Assembly (NCBI GenBank): GCA_013298045.1
Contig: JAAFJI010000002.1
Coordinates: forward strand, 1 to 51,394
Reading direction: 5' to 3'
Source: Betaproteobacteria bacterium
GTDB lineage: Bacteria; Pseudomonadota; Gammaproteobacteria; Burkholderiales; Casimicrobiaceae
Length of the DNA: 51,394 bases
The notes under the pieces were generated by a model, which ran no database searches, was not told the DNA's origin, and worked only from the letters and a program-made list of their open reading frames with translations. This document shows, one piece after another, positions 43,604-51,394 of the stretch (positions are counted from its first letter, which is position 1; each line of letters opens with the position of its first letter). Position numbers and translations under genes: made by a program.

Positions 43604-44545
43604 CTATCTCTTTTTCTTTTTGAAGTAGCGCTGCATTTTTTCCATGAAAGTCAGCTCTTTTGGCGGAATATCGTCTGCCAGCAACTTTTGCACCTGCATA
43701 ACCGATTGCGGTCGCTGAAGCGAGTCAAGCTTGAGGCATTGATCGACCAACTCGAGCAAATGGTCGGAATATTTGCCGCCCCAGAGCTTTTTGGCCGAAA
43801 CATAATGCTCGTCTTTCATTCGGCTGTCGGCCGCCTGCGGCGCGAAAGCGGCGAAGCAAGCGAACAACGAGGCACCGACCCCGTAGAGATCGGTCCACGG
43901 CCCGAGTCGATCGGCATCGCCTTCGCGGTATTGCTCGGGCGCTGCGAACCCCGGTGTGTACATTGGCGTTACCTTGCCGCCACGAGAAGTAAGCACTTGC
44001 CTTGCGGCGCCGAAGTCCAGCATCACGGGCGAGCCGTCGGTGCGGATGTAGATGTTGGCAGGCTTGATGTCCAGGTGTAGAAGCCGCCGTGAATGCACTT
44101 CGCGCAGGCCATTGAGAAGCCGAGAGAATACGTGCCGGATCAAGCCCTCGGGCAGCATGCCTTGGTTGCCCTGGATGTACTGCTGAAGCGTGCGTCCGCG
44201 CTCGTACTTCATCACCATGTAGACGGTCTCGTTGGCGCGGAAAAAATTCAGCACGCGAACGACATTCGGATGGTTGATTGAGGCCAGCGATTTGCCTTCG
44301 TCGAAGAAGCATTTCATCCCGAAGCGAAACGAGTCGAGATTCTCAATCGAGCTTGCGTGAACGCGCGAGCCCTCGGTGCGCAACACCAGCCCGCTTGGCA
44401 GGTATTCTTTGATCGCGACTACGTTTCCGTTGTCGTCGACCGCACGGTAAACAATCGAGAAACCGCCGCGACTGATCGCTCGGTCGATGCGGTAATTCTG
44501 AAGCCGGTAGCCTTGCGGCAGGGCGCGGTTAGCGACAGCGGACAT
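43604..44545 (-). CDS. Hanks-type serine/threonine kinase
   Basis: 313 residues. Gly-rich loop ISRGGFSIVYRA, catalytic Lys46 (VAIKEYLP), the HRD motif as HLDIKPAN, and DFGAARQ with activation segment PMYTPGFAAPEQY. All catalytic residues are present. No membrane segment; the C-terminus ends in a basic tail KKKKR. It phosphorylates proteins and is probably reversed by the adjacent PP2C. It is divergent from rpoZ. In many betaproteobacteria a kinase-PP2C pair lies near gmk-rpoZ-spoT, as here. Confidence 0.9.
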   Translation of the reverse strand: MSAVANRALPQGYRLQNYRIDRAISRGGFSIVYRAVDDNGNVVAIKEYLPSGLVLRTEGSRVHASSIENLDSFRFGMKCFFDEGKSLASINHPNVVRVLNFFRANETVYMVMKYERGRTLQQYIQGNQGMLPEGLIRHVFSRLLNGLREVHSRRLLHLDIKPANIYIRTDGSPVMLDFGAARQVLTSRGGKVTPMYTPGFAAPEQYREGDADRLGPWTDLYGVGASLFACFAAFAPQAADSRMKDEHYVSAKKLWGGKYSDHLLELVDQCLKLDSLQRPQSVMQVQKLLADDIPPKELTFMEKMQRYFKKKKR

Positions 44546-44615
44546 GAGCCTCGTGATGCAGCGACAAGACTCCGTTTCACCTCGACATGTGTGAGTGAAA
44601 TCCCATCTGCTTTTT

Positions 44616-44646
44616 GTATGACCGCATCATAGCAGCGAGCTACAAT
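44616..44646 (+). promoter_or_regulatory. Possible rpoZ promoter
   Basis: TACAAT at 44641-44646 is a good -10 box. A weak TATGAC lies about 18 bases upstream. The gap from 44546 to 44804 also contains a hairpin GAGCAC/GTGCTC (44656-44694) in the putative leader. The spacing is acceptable but the -35 is poor, so this is a suggestion. Confidence 0.3.
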
Positions 44647-44804
44647 AGAAGACTAGAGCACTTCGGCAACTTCACTGCGTTCACTCGCGTGCTCCAAACT
44701 TCTCGTAAATCGCGGTTAATCGATTTTTGTCGGTTGCGCCTTTATTTACGGGGTGTCGCGCAATGAAGTTGCTCGAATTGGTTCGATTTTTACTGGAGAC
44801 TGTT

Positions 44805-45014
44805 GTGGCTCGAATTACTGTTGAGGACTGCCTCACCAACATTGATAACCGTTTTGAACTCGCTCTGGCCGCTGCTGTGCGTGCGCGTCAGCTCGCCGCC
44901 GGTCATCAACCGCTCATCGCGGCGTCGAAAAAAGACAAACCGGTGGTCATCGCGCTGCGCGAAATTGCCGAACAGCGCATCGATCGCGCTTTGCTTCGAC
45001 GCGTCGGTCTGTAA
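44805..45014 (+). CDS. rpoZ: RNA polymerase omega subunit
   Basis: 69 residues from GTG 44805, with GGAG at 44795-44798. The start [20 protein letters not shown] is diagnostic of the omega subunit, which stabilises the beta' subunit and contributes to a ppGpp-binding site. An upstream in-frame ATG (44727) would add non-family sequence. The RSH-type gene starts 12 bases downstream, the usual rpoZ-spoT arrangement. Confidence 0.95.
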   Translation: MARITVEDCLTNIDNRFELALAAAVRARQLAAGHQPLIAASKKDKPVVIALREIAEQRIDRALLRRVGL

Positions 45015-45026
45015 GCCCAGCGTGTC

Positions 45027-46418
45027 ATGAGCGATGGCGGCGACGCGGCGAAGGTTTTCCTCGCTGCCGTTGCCGCTCGCTTGAGTCCCTCGGCGGCCGC
45101 CGACGTCGCACGCGCGACGCAATTCTCCGAAATCGCCCATCGCGGACAGCTACGCGCCTCCGGTGAACCGTACTTCACCCATCCGCTCGCGGTCGCCTCG
45201 ATCGTTCTCGAATTCGCGGCGGCAGATCGAGATTTGCTCTGCTCAGCCCTCTTGCACGACGTCATCGAAGATTGCGGGGTGAGCGAGGACGCGCTGCGTA
45301 AAGACTTCGGCGACGGCGTCGCAGACATTGTGGCCGGCGTCACTAAGTTCGACCAAACCCGCGTTGGGCTAGGCGGCAATGTCAAAGAGGAAACACTGCG
45401 CAAGTTGCTCACTGCGGGAGCACAGGACCAACGAATTTTCTCGCTTAAATGCGCCGATCGGCTGCACAATCTGCGCACGCTCGGCTTTGTTTCGCGTAGC
45501 AAACAGCTTCGCGTGGCGCACGAGACGTTGGGGGTTTTTTGTCCGCTCGCCGAATACGTTGGTCTCACCCGTTTTAGCGTAGAGATGGAGCATCTGGCGT
45601 ATCGTGCGGCGCACCCGCTGCGCGCAAAAATCATCGAACGCTGGATCGAGCGTAAAGAATCGTTCGATGCCCGAAGGATTGCAATGGCGGTAAGGACAAC
45701 GGCCGAGTTGCGCGAACAGTTTCGTCATCCGATGTCAATGCTGAGTCGCGCTAGCCGCTTTTCTCACGCACTTCGCTTGCTACGGGAGCAAACAGGTAGT
45801 AGAGCTTTATTCGCGACACCATCCATATATTTCGACTGCGACAGCATGAACAGGGCATACGAGCAGATCGCCACCTGGCATGCCCACGCTTATGCCTTGC
45901 CCGGGGGTTTTCGCACCGATCTGGTCGGCGGCAGCGTGCACACCACCATTTTTCTCGGCAAGCATGGTCCGGTGGTCGATCTCTGCTACCTGTTCCCGCC
46001 GCTGCGCACGCGCGCTTTCGTGTTTGAGGGGCAAGGCGCGGCTTCGCTTGAAGATCTGTCGATCGTCGTTGCCGGTCGCGGCGAAGAGGGCGATCTGACC
46101 CGCACCTTGCGTGAGCTGTTGCGTCACCGCTCGATCACCGTGCTGTCGCCAAAAGGCAAACCGTTTTTGCTTCCGTTGTCATCGACGGTGCTCGATTTCG
46201 CTTTCGCCGTCCACAGCGAAATCGGTTTGCGCGCGCGCGGCGCGCTGGTGAACGGACGCGCGGTACACATCTCTTCGGAGCTGCGCTCTGGCGACATTGT
46301 GGAGGTGCTCACGGCGGATCAAGTCGCTGCAAAAAGCGATTGGCTCGAAATGCTGCGGTCGCCGCGCGCGCGCTCGAAGCTTCGCCATTGGTTGCGCGAC
46401 GAAAGCAGGGTTCACTAA
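45027..46418 (+). CDS. RSH-type (SpoT-like) protein: HD hydrolase with degenerate synthetase region
   Basis: 463 residues, against about 700 for SpoT. The N-terminal HD domain is intact: HPLAVA (H52), LLHDVIED (H77-D78, E81-D82) and CADRLHNL (D144), so (p)ppGpp hydrolysis is likely. The following region aligns in outline with the synthetase but the key motifs are gone (NGYQSLHT is GGSVHTTIF; VEVQIRT is VDLCYLF). A TGS-like domain (ITVLSPKGKPFLLPLSSTVLDFAFAVHSEIG region) and part of the helical domain follow; there is no ACT domain. It sits exactly where spoT is in relatives. Whether it is a hydrolase-only specialist or a decayed SpoT cannot be told. Confidence 0.8.
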   Translation: MSDGGDAAKVFLAAVAARLSPSAAADVARATQFSEIAHRGQLRASGEPYFTHPLAVASIVLEFAAADRDLLCSALLHDVIEDCGVSEDALRKDFGDGVADIVAGVTKFDQTRVGLGGNVKEETLRKLLTAGAQDQRIFSLKCADRLHNLRTLGFVSRSKQLRVAHETLGVFCPLAEYVGLTRFSVEMEHLAYRAAHPLRAKIIERWIERKESFDARRIAMAVRTTAELREQFRHPMSMLSRASRFSHALRLLREQTGSRALFATPSIYFDCDSMNRAYEQIATWHAHAYALPGGFRTDLVGGSVHTTIFLGKHGPVVDLCYLFPPLRTRAFVFEGQGAASLEDLSIVVAGRGEEGDLTRTLRELLRHRSITVLSPKGKPFLLPLSSTVLDFAFAVHSEIGLRARGALVNGRAVHISSELRSGDIVEVLTADQVAAKSDWLEMLRSPRARSKLRHWLRDESRVH

Positions 46419-47389
46419 GGCTTCTTAGTTTTGTGCGCTCGCGGGTGCGCCTGATCGTAGACGCTTGCAAGGTGTTGAAAGTCAAGATGGGTGTAGACCT
46501 GGGTCGAGGCGATACTCGCGTGCCCCATTAGCTCTTGGACGGCGCGCAGGTCGCGCGAGGCCTGCAGCACGTGCGACGCGAACGAGTGGCGGAGACGATG
46601 CGGGTGCACGTGGGTAGAGATGCCATGCGCTACTGCTTTCGCGGCGAGCACGCGGCGGATCACCGTTGTCGCAACGCGGCCACCACGCACGCCGATAAAC
46701 ACCGCTGGCTCGAGACTCGACGGGTGCGCCGCGAGGGTCTGGTTGCGCTCGGCAATCCATGCGGCGAGCGCCGTGTGAGCCTGCCGCCCAAGCGGCAATA
46801 CGCGTTCTTTGCGGCCCTTTCCGAACACCCGAATTTCGCTCGCGGCCAGATCCACCTGCGACAGATTGAGCCCAGCGAGTTCGCTAACGCGCACCCCGCA
46901 ACCGTAGAGCACTTCAAACATCGCATGATCGCGCAGCGCCCAGGCATCTTCCGGCTGTGGCGCATCGCTCGCGCGTGAACCTAGGAGCTGCGTCATCTCG
47001 GCTTCGGTGAGCGCCGCTGGGAGTCGTTTCGGCGGCTTCGGCACCCGCACAGCGTCGAAGGCGTCGGCTCGATAGCGATCATCGTCGCGCGCCAGAATGC
47101 GAAACCAGCTTTTCCAGGCCGAGAGCGTGGTTGCGAGCGATCGCGCGGCCATTCCCTGGGCATTGAGCGTAGCAAGCAGGCGCTGGGCATCGCGCCAATC
47201 GGTCTGGTAAAGCGGCGCATCGGCGCGCGAAATCGCGAGCGTCTTGCATGCGCCCAAATAGCGCCGTGTCGTGGTCGCAGAGCCCCTGGCGTGCAGCGCA
47301 CGCTCGAAGCGCTCAATCGCGTCGAGTGCCTCGACGTTGAGCGTCTCAGGCGGCGAGCTAATCGAGCTCGCCGAGTCGCGCTTGCGCAT
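46415..47389 (-). CDS. xerC: Tyrosine recombinase XerC
   Basis: 324 residues. The catalytic residues R-K-HxxR-H-Y are present: GCGVRVSELAGL, FGKGRKERVLPLG, HPHRLRHSFASHVL, LMGHASIASTQVYTHLD. XerC with XerD resolves chromosome dimers at dif. It is the third gene of the dapF-DUF484-xerC operon, conserved in proteobacteria. ATG 47389 overlaps the DUF484 gene by 32 bases; the family start is close to this point. Its end overlaps the convergent RSH gene by four bases. Confidence 0.94.
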   Translation of the reverse strand: MRKRDSASSISSPPETLNVEALDAIERFERALHARGSATTTRRYLGACKTLAISRADAPLYQTDWRDAQRLLATLNAQGMAARSLATTLSAWKSWFRILARDDDRYRADAFDAVRVPKPPKRLPAALTEAEMTQLLGSRASDAPQPEDAWALRDHAMFEVLYGCGVRVSELAGLNLSQVDLAASEIRVFGKGRKERVLPLGRQAHTALAAWIAERNQTLAAHPSSLEPAVFIGVRGGRVATTVIRRVLAAKAVAHGISTHVHPHRLRHSFASHVLQASRDLRAVQELMGHASIASTQVYTHLDFQHLASVYDQAHPRAHKTKKP

Positions 47390-48026
47390 CCGAGGCAAAG
47401 CGGGCGAGCGCCGCACTGACCAAGTTGCCGAGACGGGTGAGAACGTCGACCGCCATATCGGGAGCGAATCGCGCTGCATCGTCGCTCGCGAGGCAGAGCA
47501 CACCAAACACCTCCCCCGCCGCCAGAGGCACGTAGGCAAAGGACTTCAGTTCGGCGTTTTCGACTGCGTCCGGTTCGAACCATTGCGCCGACTCGTAGGC
47601 AGCCGAGGGGCCCACGTAGGGACGATCCAGTCCAACCACGTAGGCTTGCATTTCGACCGACACCGGATCGAACACCGGCGGCGTCCATTGCCTTAGTGCG
47701 ACGAAGGGAACGCGAAAGTCGGCTTGCAGGCTCTCGCGCACCACGGCCTCGGCGGTTTCCGGATCGATCGCGCGAAACAGTGCCAGGGTCAAGCGATGCA
47801 GCTTATCGCCGAGCGCGTCGTTGTGCTGACCATAGCCGATCAGTTCGGATATACGGCGCTCTAATTGCGCGTTCTTTTCGCGCAGGGTAATCAGTTGCCG
47901 CTCCACCATCGAAATGGCGTGTCCGCCCTCCGGGTGGGGCAAGCGCAGGCCAGCGAACACTTCCGCGTGCTGATCGAAAAAATTTGGGTGGTTGCGCAGC
48001 CAGCTTGCGATCTCTTGTGCGTCCAT
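47358..48026 (-). CDS. DUF484 family protein
   Basis: 222 residues. IASWLRNHPNFFDQHAEVFAGLRLPHPEGG, then SMVERQLITLREKNAQLERRI and a C-terminal GAF-like region (FGVLCLASDDAARFAPDMAVDVLTRLGNLV). The family is widespread in proteobacteria between dapF and xerC; its function is unknown, though a GAF-like fold suggests small-molecule sensing. Its start shares one base with the dapF stop (TGATG). Confidence 0.92.
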   Translation of the reverse strand: MDAQEIASWLRNHPNFFDQHAEVFAGLRLPHPEGGHAISMVERQLITLREKNAQLERRISELIGYGQHNDALGDKLHRLTLALFRAIDPETAEAVVRESLQADFRVPFVALRQWTPPVFDPVSVEMQAYVVGLDRPYVGPSAAYESAQWFEPDAVENAELKSFAYVPLAAGEVFGVLCLASDDAARFAPDMAVDVLTRLGNLVSAALARFASDAQARLGELD

Positions 48027-48883
48027 CAGCGATGTTTCTCCGGGTAGTCGAGCGCTTCTCGCGCCATCGCGCCATCGGCAACTCGGGTCACGCCGCCGGT
48101 CATGGTGACCGCGAAGCGCTCGTCGATTTCGATCTCAATTGTGCCACCGGGCATGTGCACGGTGAGCACTCGATCAACCAATCCGAGCCGATGGGCAACG
48201 GCGGCGGCCGCGCTTGAACTCGAACCCGATGCAAGCGTGTAGCCCGCGCCGCGCTCCCAGATTTCGATGGCAATGTTGGCACGATCGATGACGCGCAAAA
48301 ATTGCACGTTGGTGCGCTCGGGAAACATCGGATGGCGCTCGATTGCGGGACCGATTGCGCGCACGAGTGTCTCGTCGGCCGCCATTTCGACCACGCAGTG
48401 CGGATTGCCGATGCTTGCGCAGCTGATAGCGAGCGTGCGTCCGTCCACGGCGAGCGTTTCACGCAGGATCTCGCGAGGCGCACCGGTGACCGGAATCTGC
48501 GAGCTGTGGAAGCTCACGCGCCCCATTTCCACCGTGACCTGCTCGCCGTTTCCGTGAACAGTGGCGCGAACGAGGCCGCCTTTCGTCTCGACAGAAAATG
48601 CGTCGTGCCCAACGAGTCCGCGATCAAAGAGGTAGCGGCAAAAGATACGGAGTCCGTTGCCACTTTTTTGCGCTTCCGAGCCATCCGGATTGAAGATACG
48701 CAGCGCGAACTGCGCTGCAGCGCTCGATACGGGTAGCGGCCCCCAGAGGATCCCGTCCGAACCAAGTCCGAAATTGCGGTGACAAATTCGCACAATTTCA
48801 TCGCCGGAGAATTGCGCCGGATGCGACGCTGGGTCGATCACAAGGTAATCGTTGCCGAGCGCGTGGTACTTAAAAAATTGCAT
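48026..48883 (-). CDS. dapF: Diaminopimelate epimerase homologue with both catalytic Cys replaced
   Basis: 285 residues in the dapF position of the operon. DapF interconverts LL- and meso-diaminopimelate for lysine and peptidoglycan. The fold markers FKYHALGNDYLVID, NPDGSEAQKS-GNGLR, GNPHCVV and ERGAGYTLASG are all present. However, the two catalytic cysteines that act as acid and base are serine: Ser74 in KSGNGLR (normally CGNG) and Ser219 in TLASGSSSS (normally ACG). Confirmed by reading the DNA on both sites. A Cys at 82 and the Cys in NPHCV remain. It may be inactive, altered in specificity, or use serine; no second dapF is in the window. Start at ATG 48883. Confidence 0.82.
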   Translation of the reverse strand: MQFFKYHALGNDYLVIDPASHPAQFSGDEIVRICHRNFGLGSDGILWGPLPVSSAAAQFALRIFNPDGSEAQKSGNGLRIFCRYLFDRGLVGHDAFSVETKGGLVRATVHGNGEQVTVEMGRVSFHSSQIPVTGAPREILRETLAVDGRTLAISCASIGNPHCVVEMAADETLVRAIGPAIERHPMFPERTNVQFLRVIDRANIAIEIWERGAGYTLASGSSSSAAAAVAHRLGLVDRVLTVHMPGGTIEIEIDERFAVTMTGGVTRVADGAMAREALDYPEKHR

Positions 48884-49086
48884 GCAAAAAATTGAATGTC
48901 GGAGGCGTCTGAAGCGGTACAGGCTGCTCCGACCGAAGCCGGGCGAACCCAAAAAGAGCGTGTAAAACTATTAGATTAATCGCCCCTTAAAACTTGATTC
49001 TGTGAAGAATTTTAATGCATATCGAATCTATTGTTCAAACCGAAAATTCATATAAAAATTGCGGCAAAATTTGTAAAAGTTATACA

Positions 49087-50169
49087 TCACAGTGGCCCAG
49101 AAAGCGTGATTGAGCCGTATCGCGGGGAACTGCGCTGGTCGTCGAATTCCCGCGTTCGGTAAACCCGCACAAACGCAATTTTGTATTTGCGCACATTGAC
49201 CGCCACCCCTGCTGCCAGATCGGCCACCCAGCGTTCTTTCCGTACGCTGTGCGAGTCGCGGATCGTGTTGCCATCGAGAAAGATGTTTCGCGCAACCGCG
49301 CGCCCGTCGAGCGACACGAACACGTGCGCGCCGAGCTCGCGTGCAAACTGCAACGCGCCCTGAGACGCGCGCGGCGCGGAGTTGTCGCCGGCCGGGCGAA
49401 TCGGAGAGGTGCCGAAATCGTCCGGCAGACCCCAGCCGCCCCGCACTTCGATGCCAAGGTTCGCGTAGGTCGCGACGTTGCCGAGCGATGCGCCGAAATG
49501 CGGAATCGCGTCGAGACCGAAGCCGCGTCGGTCGGCAGCGCGGTCGAACAAATCGCTGCGGTACTTTCGTTCAAACACAATCTGTGCGCCGAATTCGTTT
49601 CCCAATTGGTTCGACCAGCCGTTGAATTTCTCGATCCCGCGAACCCGGTGAACAAAATCCTGCGTCTCTTTCGCATGCGCCCAAGGGCCTACCACCCCGA
49701 GATTGATTTCGTAGGAATCCAATCGATACGACGAGCGGGTGTTGTAGCCGAAACCCAGATAAGTCCAGCCCGCATAAGGACGATCGTTGACAACTAAGGT
49801 GCTCGGCACCCGATCTCGGGGGGTGTACATCGCCTGCCCGAGCGTCACTGTGACATTGCCTTCGATTTCCTCTTTACCGATCCGTATCGGATAGATGCTG
49901 TCGAACACGCGTCCTAGCTGCTGCAACCAAGGCGGCAGACAGGGGTCGTCCTGAAAGCTGCGCAGATTCGGCGACGACCAGGCGAATTTCACGCCGTTTG
50001 TGTAGTCCTGATCGCGTTTCGTAAACAGATCGTTGTCGAGTGTGACTTTGTAAGTACCTTCGTACTTGTTGATTGCGCTGAAAGCGCTATCGTTTTCGGC
50101 GCAGCGTGCAAGCGCCATCGGCGGCAAAACGGTCACCGCGATCAATATTGGCAAGACGTAGCGATTCAT
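49087..50169 (-). CDS. LpxR-type lipid A 3'-O-deacylase (DUF2219)
   Basis: 360 residues. A signal peptide (MNRYVLPILIAVTVLPPMALA) and an outer-membrane barrel with aromatic-ended strands. TLDNDLFTKRDQDYTNGVKFAWSS contains the N-D pair and the conserved Y-T-N-G of LpxR; GPWAHAKETQDFVH holds the active-site histidine region. LpxR removes the 3'-acyloxyacyl chain of lipid A. The start at 50169 matches the signal peptide, and upstream codons do not resemble one. The next gene, on the opposite strand, is a glycosyltransferase. Confidence 0.85.
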   Translation of the reverse strand: MNRYVLPILIAVTVLPPMALARCAENDSAFSAINKYEGTYKVTLDNDLFTKRDQDYTNGVKFAWSSPNLRSFQDDPCLPPWLQQLGRVFDSIYPIRIGKEEIEGNVTVTLGQAMYTPRDRVPSTLVVNDRPYAGWTYLGFGYNTRSSYRLDSYEINLGVVGPWAHAKETQDFVHRVRGIEKFNGWSNQLGNEFGAQIVFERKYRSDLFDRAADRRGFGLDAIPHFGASLGNVATYANLGIEVRGGWGLPDDFGTSPIRPAGDNSAPRASQGALQFARELGAHVFVSLDGRAVARNIFLDGNTIRDSHSVRKERWVADLAAGVAVNVRKYKIAFVRVYRTREFDDQRSSPRYGSITLSGPL

Positions 50170-50317
50170 GTCGTCGTTTAACCGCGTTTGTGAGTAATCG
50201 GTCGAATTCTCCACTCGCAGCGCTCGGCTGGGCTCGTATGTGAGGCAGTGCCGGCAAATTGTGGAAAATCTCCTGCACATAGTTTATCGACCCCAGCGGT
50301 TTAAGTGTTCTACTGAA

Positions 50318-51394
50318 ATGGCTTCATTCCCGCAAGGCATCTGCGTGCTTACCCACGATCTGCACCCATATGGCGCGCAGCGTGTTGCGCTTTCACTGGT
50401 GCGCTCGCTCGTCGAGACGCATCGCGTCCACGTTGAGGTCGTGACGGTAGGCGGTGGCGATCTGACGATTCCGATGCGTCGCCACGCACCTATCCATGCG
50501 CTGGGCGCACATTGGCGCGCGCCAGTGCGATCGCTGGAGACGCTGCTTCCCGTGCTGCGTCAGGCGCGCGTGACCCATGCCATCACCAACACCGTTATCG
50601 CAGCGCACTTCGCACCGGTACTCCGGCAGGCAGGCATTGAAGTGCTCTCACTCATCCACGAAATGCCGACGCTGATATCCGACGAGGGGCTCGCCGAGCG
50701 GCTACACCTCGCACATCAACATGCCAACCACGTCGTTTATCCGCATGAGCATGTGTCTTCGGCGATCTGCTCGTCGTATCCGAGTCTGGCTAACTGGGAT
50801 CGTGTGCGACACTATGCGCAGGGGCTCGAGTCGATCAATCCATACCGCGATCAAAGGATTCAGGCGCGCACGACGATCCGCGCGCGACTTGGGCTCGCTT
50901 CCGATGCAATGATCGTGCTTGGTATTGGAATTGCCGATCGACGCAAAGGCTTCGATCTTTTCCTGGACGCAGTCCATGCGGGAGGGGCAAAGTCTGCTCC
51001 GTCAAATGTGCACTACGTCTGGATTGGCCCCGAGACTAGTGACGTGCTTGTCGCGTGGAGGCAGCGAAACAACGGGACCTCACCGCGAGCCATTAAAAAC
51101 TTTCACTGGCTCGACTATGAACGCGAGCTCGACGCGCACTACGCTGGAGCCGACCTATTCGTACTCTCGTCGCGAGAGGATCCGATGCCGTTTGTTGCTC
51201 TTGAGGCACTCAACGCAGGCACGCCGCTGCTCGCGTTTCGCGGCAGCGGCGGCGGTGCGTCGCTTGCTGCGAGAGGCTGCGGCAGGCTGATCGATGAGCG
51301 CTCGGGCAAAGCGCTCGCTGACGCCATTGAATCCTATCTGGCTGCGCCGGACGCGTTGCGCGCCGATGGTGAATCCGGCAAAGCACTGGTCGAT
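50318..51394 (+). CDS. GT4-family glycosyltransferase (partial, cut at right edge)
   Basis: At least 359 residues, open at the window end. A Rossmann start (GICVLTHDLHPYGAQRVALSLVRSL) and the donor-binding E-x7-E motif, seen as SREDPMPFVALEAL, identify a GT-B fold glycosyltransferase of family 4. IGIADRRKGFDLFLDA and WIGPETSD are further GT4 blocks. No membrane segment or signal peptide is present. The acceptor is unknown; cell-surface glycan or LPS assembly is possible, and the neighbour lpxR would fit. The ATG at 50318 is the first in frame. Confidence 0.85.
   Translation, partial: MASFPQGICVLTHDLHPYGAQRVALSLVRSLVETHRVHVEVVTVGGGDLTIPMRRHAPIHALGAHWRAPVRSLETLLPVLRQARVTHAITNTVIAAHFAPVLRQAGIEVLSLIHEMPTLISDEGLAERLHLAHQHANHVVYPHEHVSSAICSSYPSLANWDRVRHYAQGLESINPYRDQRIQARTTIRARLGLASDAMIVLGIGIADRRKGFDLFLDAVHAGGAKSAPSNVHYVWIGPETSDVLVAWRQRNNGTSPRAIKNFHWLDYERELDAHYAGADLFVLSSREDPMPFVALEALNAGTPLLAFRGSGGGASLAARGCGRLIDERSGKALADAIESYLAAPDALRADGESGKALVD

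Overview
The window looks like chromosomal DNA of a moderately GC-rich betaproteobacterium. The evidence is gene order: leuS-lptE-holA, bioC/comF/trmL, pilGHIJ-chpA, kinase-PP2C next to rpoZ and an RSH gene, and dapF-DUF484-xerC. It is mostly core genome with short accessory stretches and an unusual density of dispersed palindromic repeats.

Layout. 1-1853: the end of groEL with its terminator, then a small toxin-antitoxin scar (PIN toxin, ribbon-helix-helix antitoxin, broken XRE antitoxin) and a DUF1801 gene. 1939-4878: a periplasmic redoxin and a DsbD/ScsB-type thiol reductase. 5177-10596: leuS, lptE, holA and rsmE. 10702-12949: an alpha/beta hydrolase and a metY-like sulfhydrylase. 13407-18956: a possible peptide export and signalling locus, made of a TPR/HD-GYP protein, a 42-residue double-glycine peptide, a C39-peptidase ABC exporter and an HlyD adaptor. 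19096-20970: an SDR and a fumarylacetoacetase-family hydrolase. 21088-24884: trmL, comF, bioC and a HAD-UbiA fusion. 24976-28645: a tightly coupled rraA/hydrolase/flavin-reductase operon, DUF1415 and rdgC. 28697-29056: RNase P RNA. 29177-39403: the Pil-Chp chemosensory operon for twitching motility. 39581-46418: ilvA, rpiA, dnaQ, PP2C, kinase, rpoZ and an RSH hydrolase. 46415-51394: xerC, DUF484, dapF-like, lpxR-like and a glycosyltransferase cut by the window end.

Two things stand out. The first is the peptide locus: the predicted C39 cleavage product is only seven residues (DVITSGY), and the divergent neighbour is a TPR protein with an intact HD-GYP phosphodiesterase. This suggests, but does not prove, an exported peptide signal linked to cyclic-di-GMP. 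The second is a polar repeat element present four times (around 7945, 8523, 8731 and 19850). It has a fixed head (GCAAAGCTTTGCGTCCTAG-like), a body of GTCGTCCTAG cores alternating with unrelated small hairpins, and a tail (GACGTCCT or GTCGTCCT). At the tail, the adjoining palindrome is built from the sequence of the neighbouring gene: clearly in three copies, weakly in the fourth.

Other oddities are a DapF homologue with both catalytic cysteines changed to serine, a LeuRS whose KMSKS loop reads KMGKT, and an RSH protein in the rpoZ locus with an intact hydrolase site but an eroded synthetase region.
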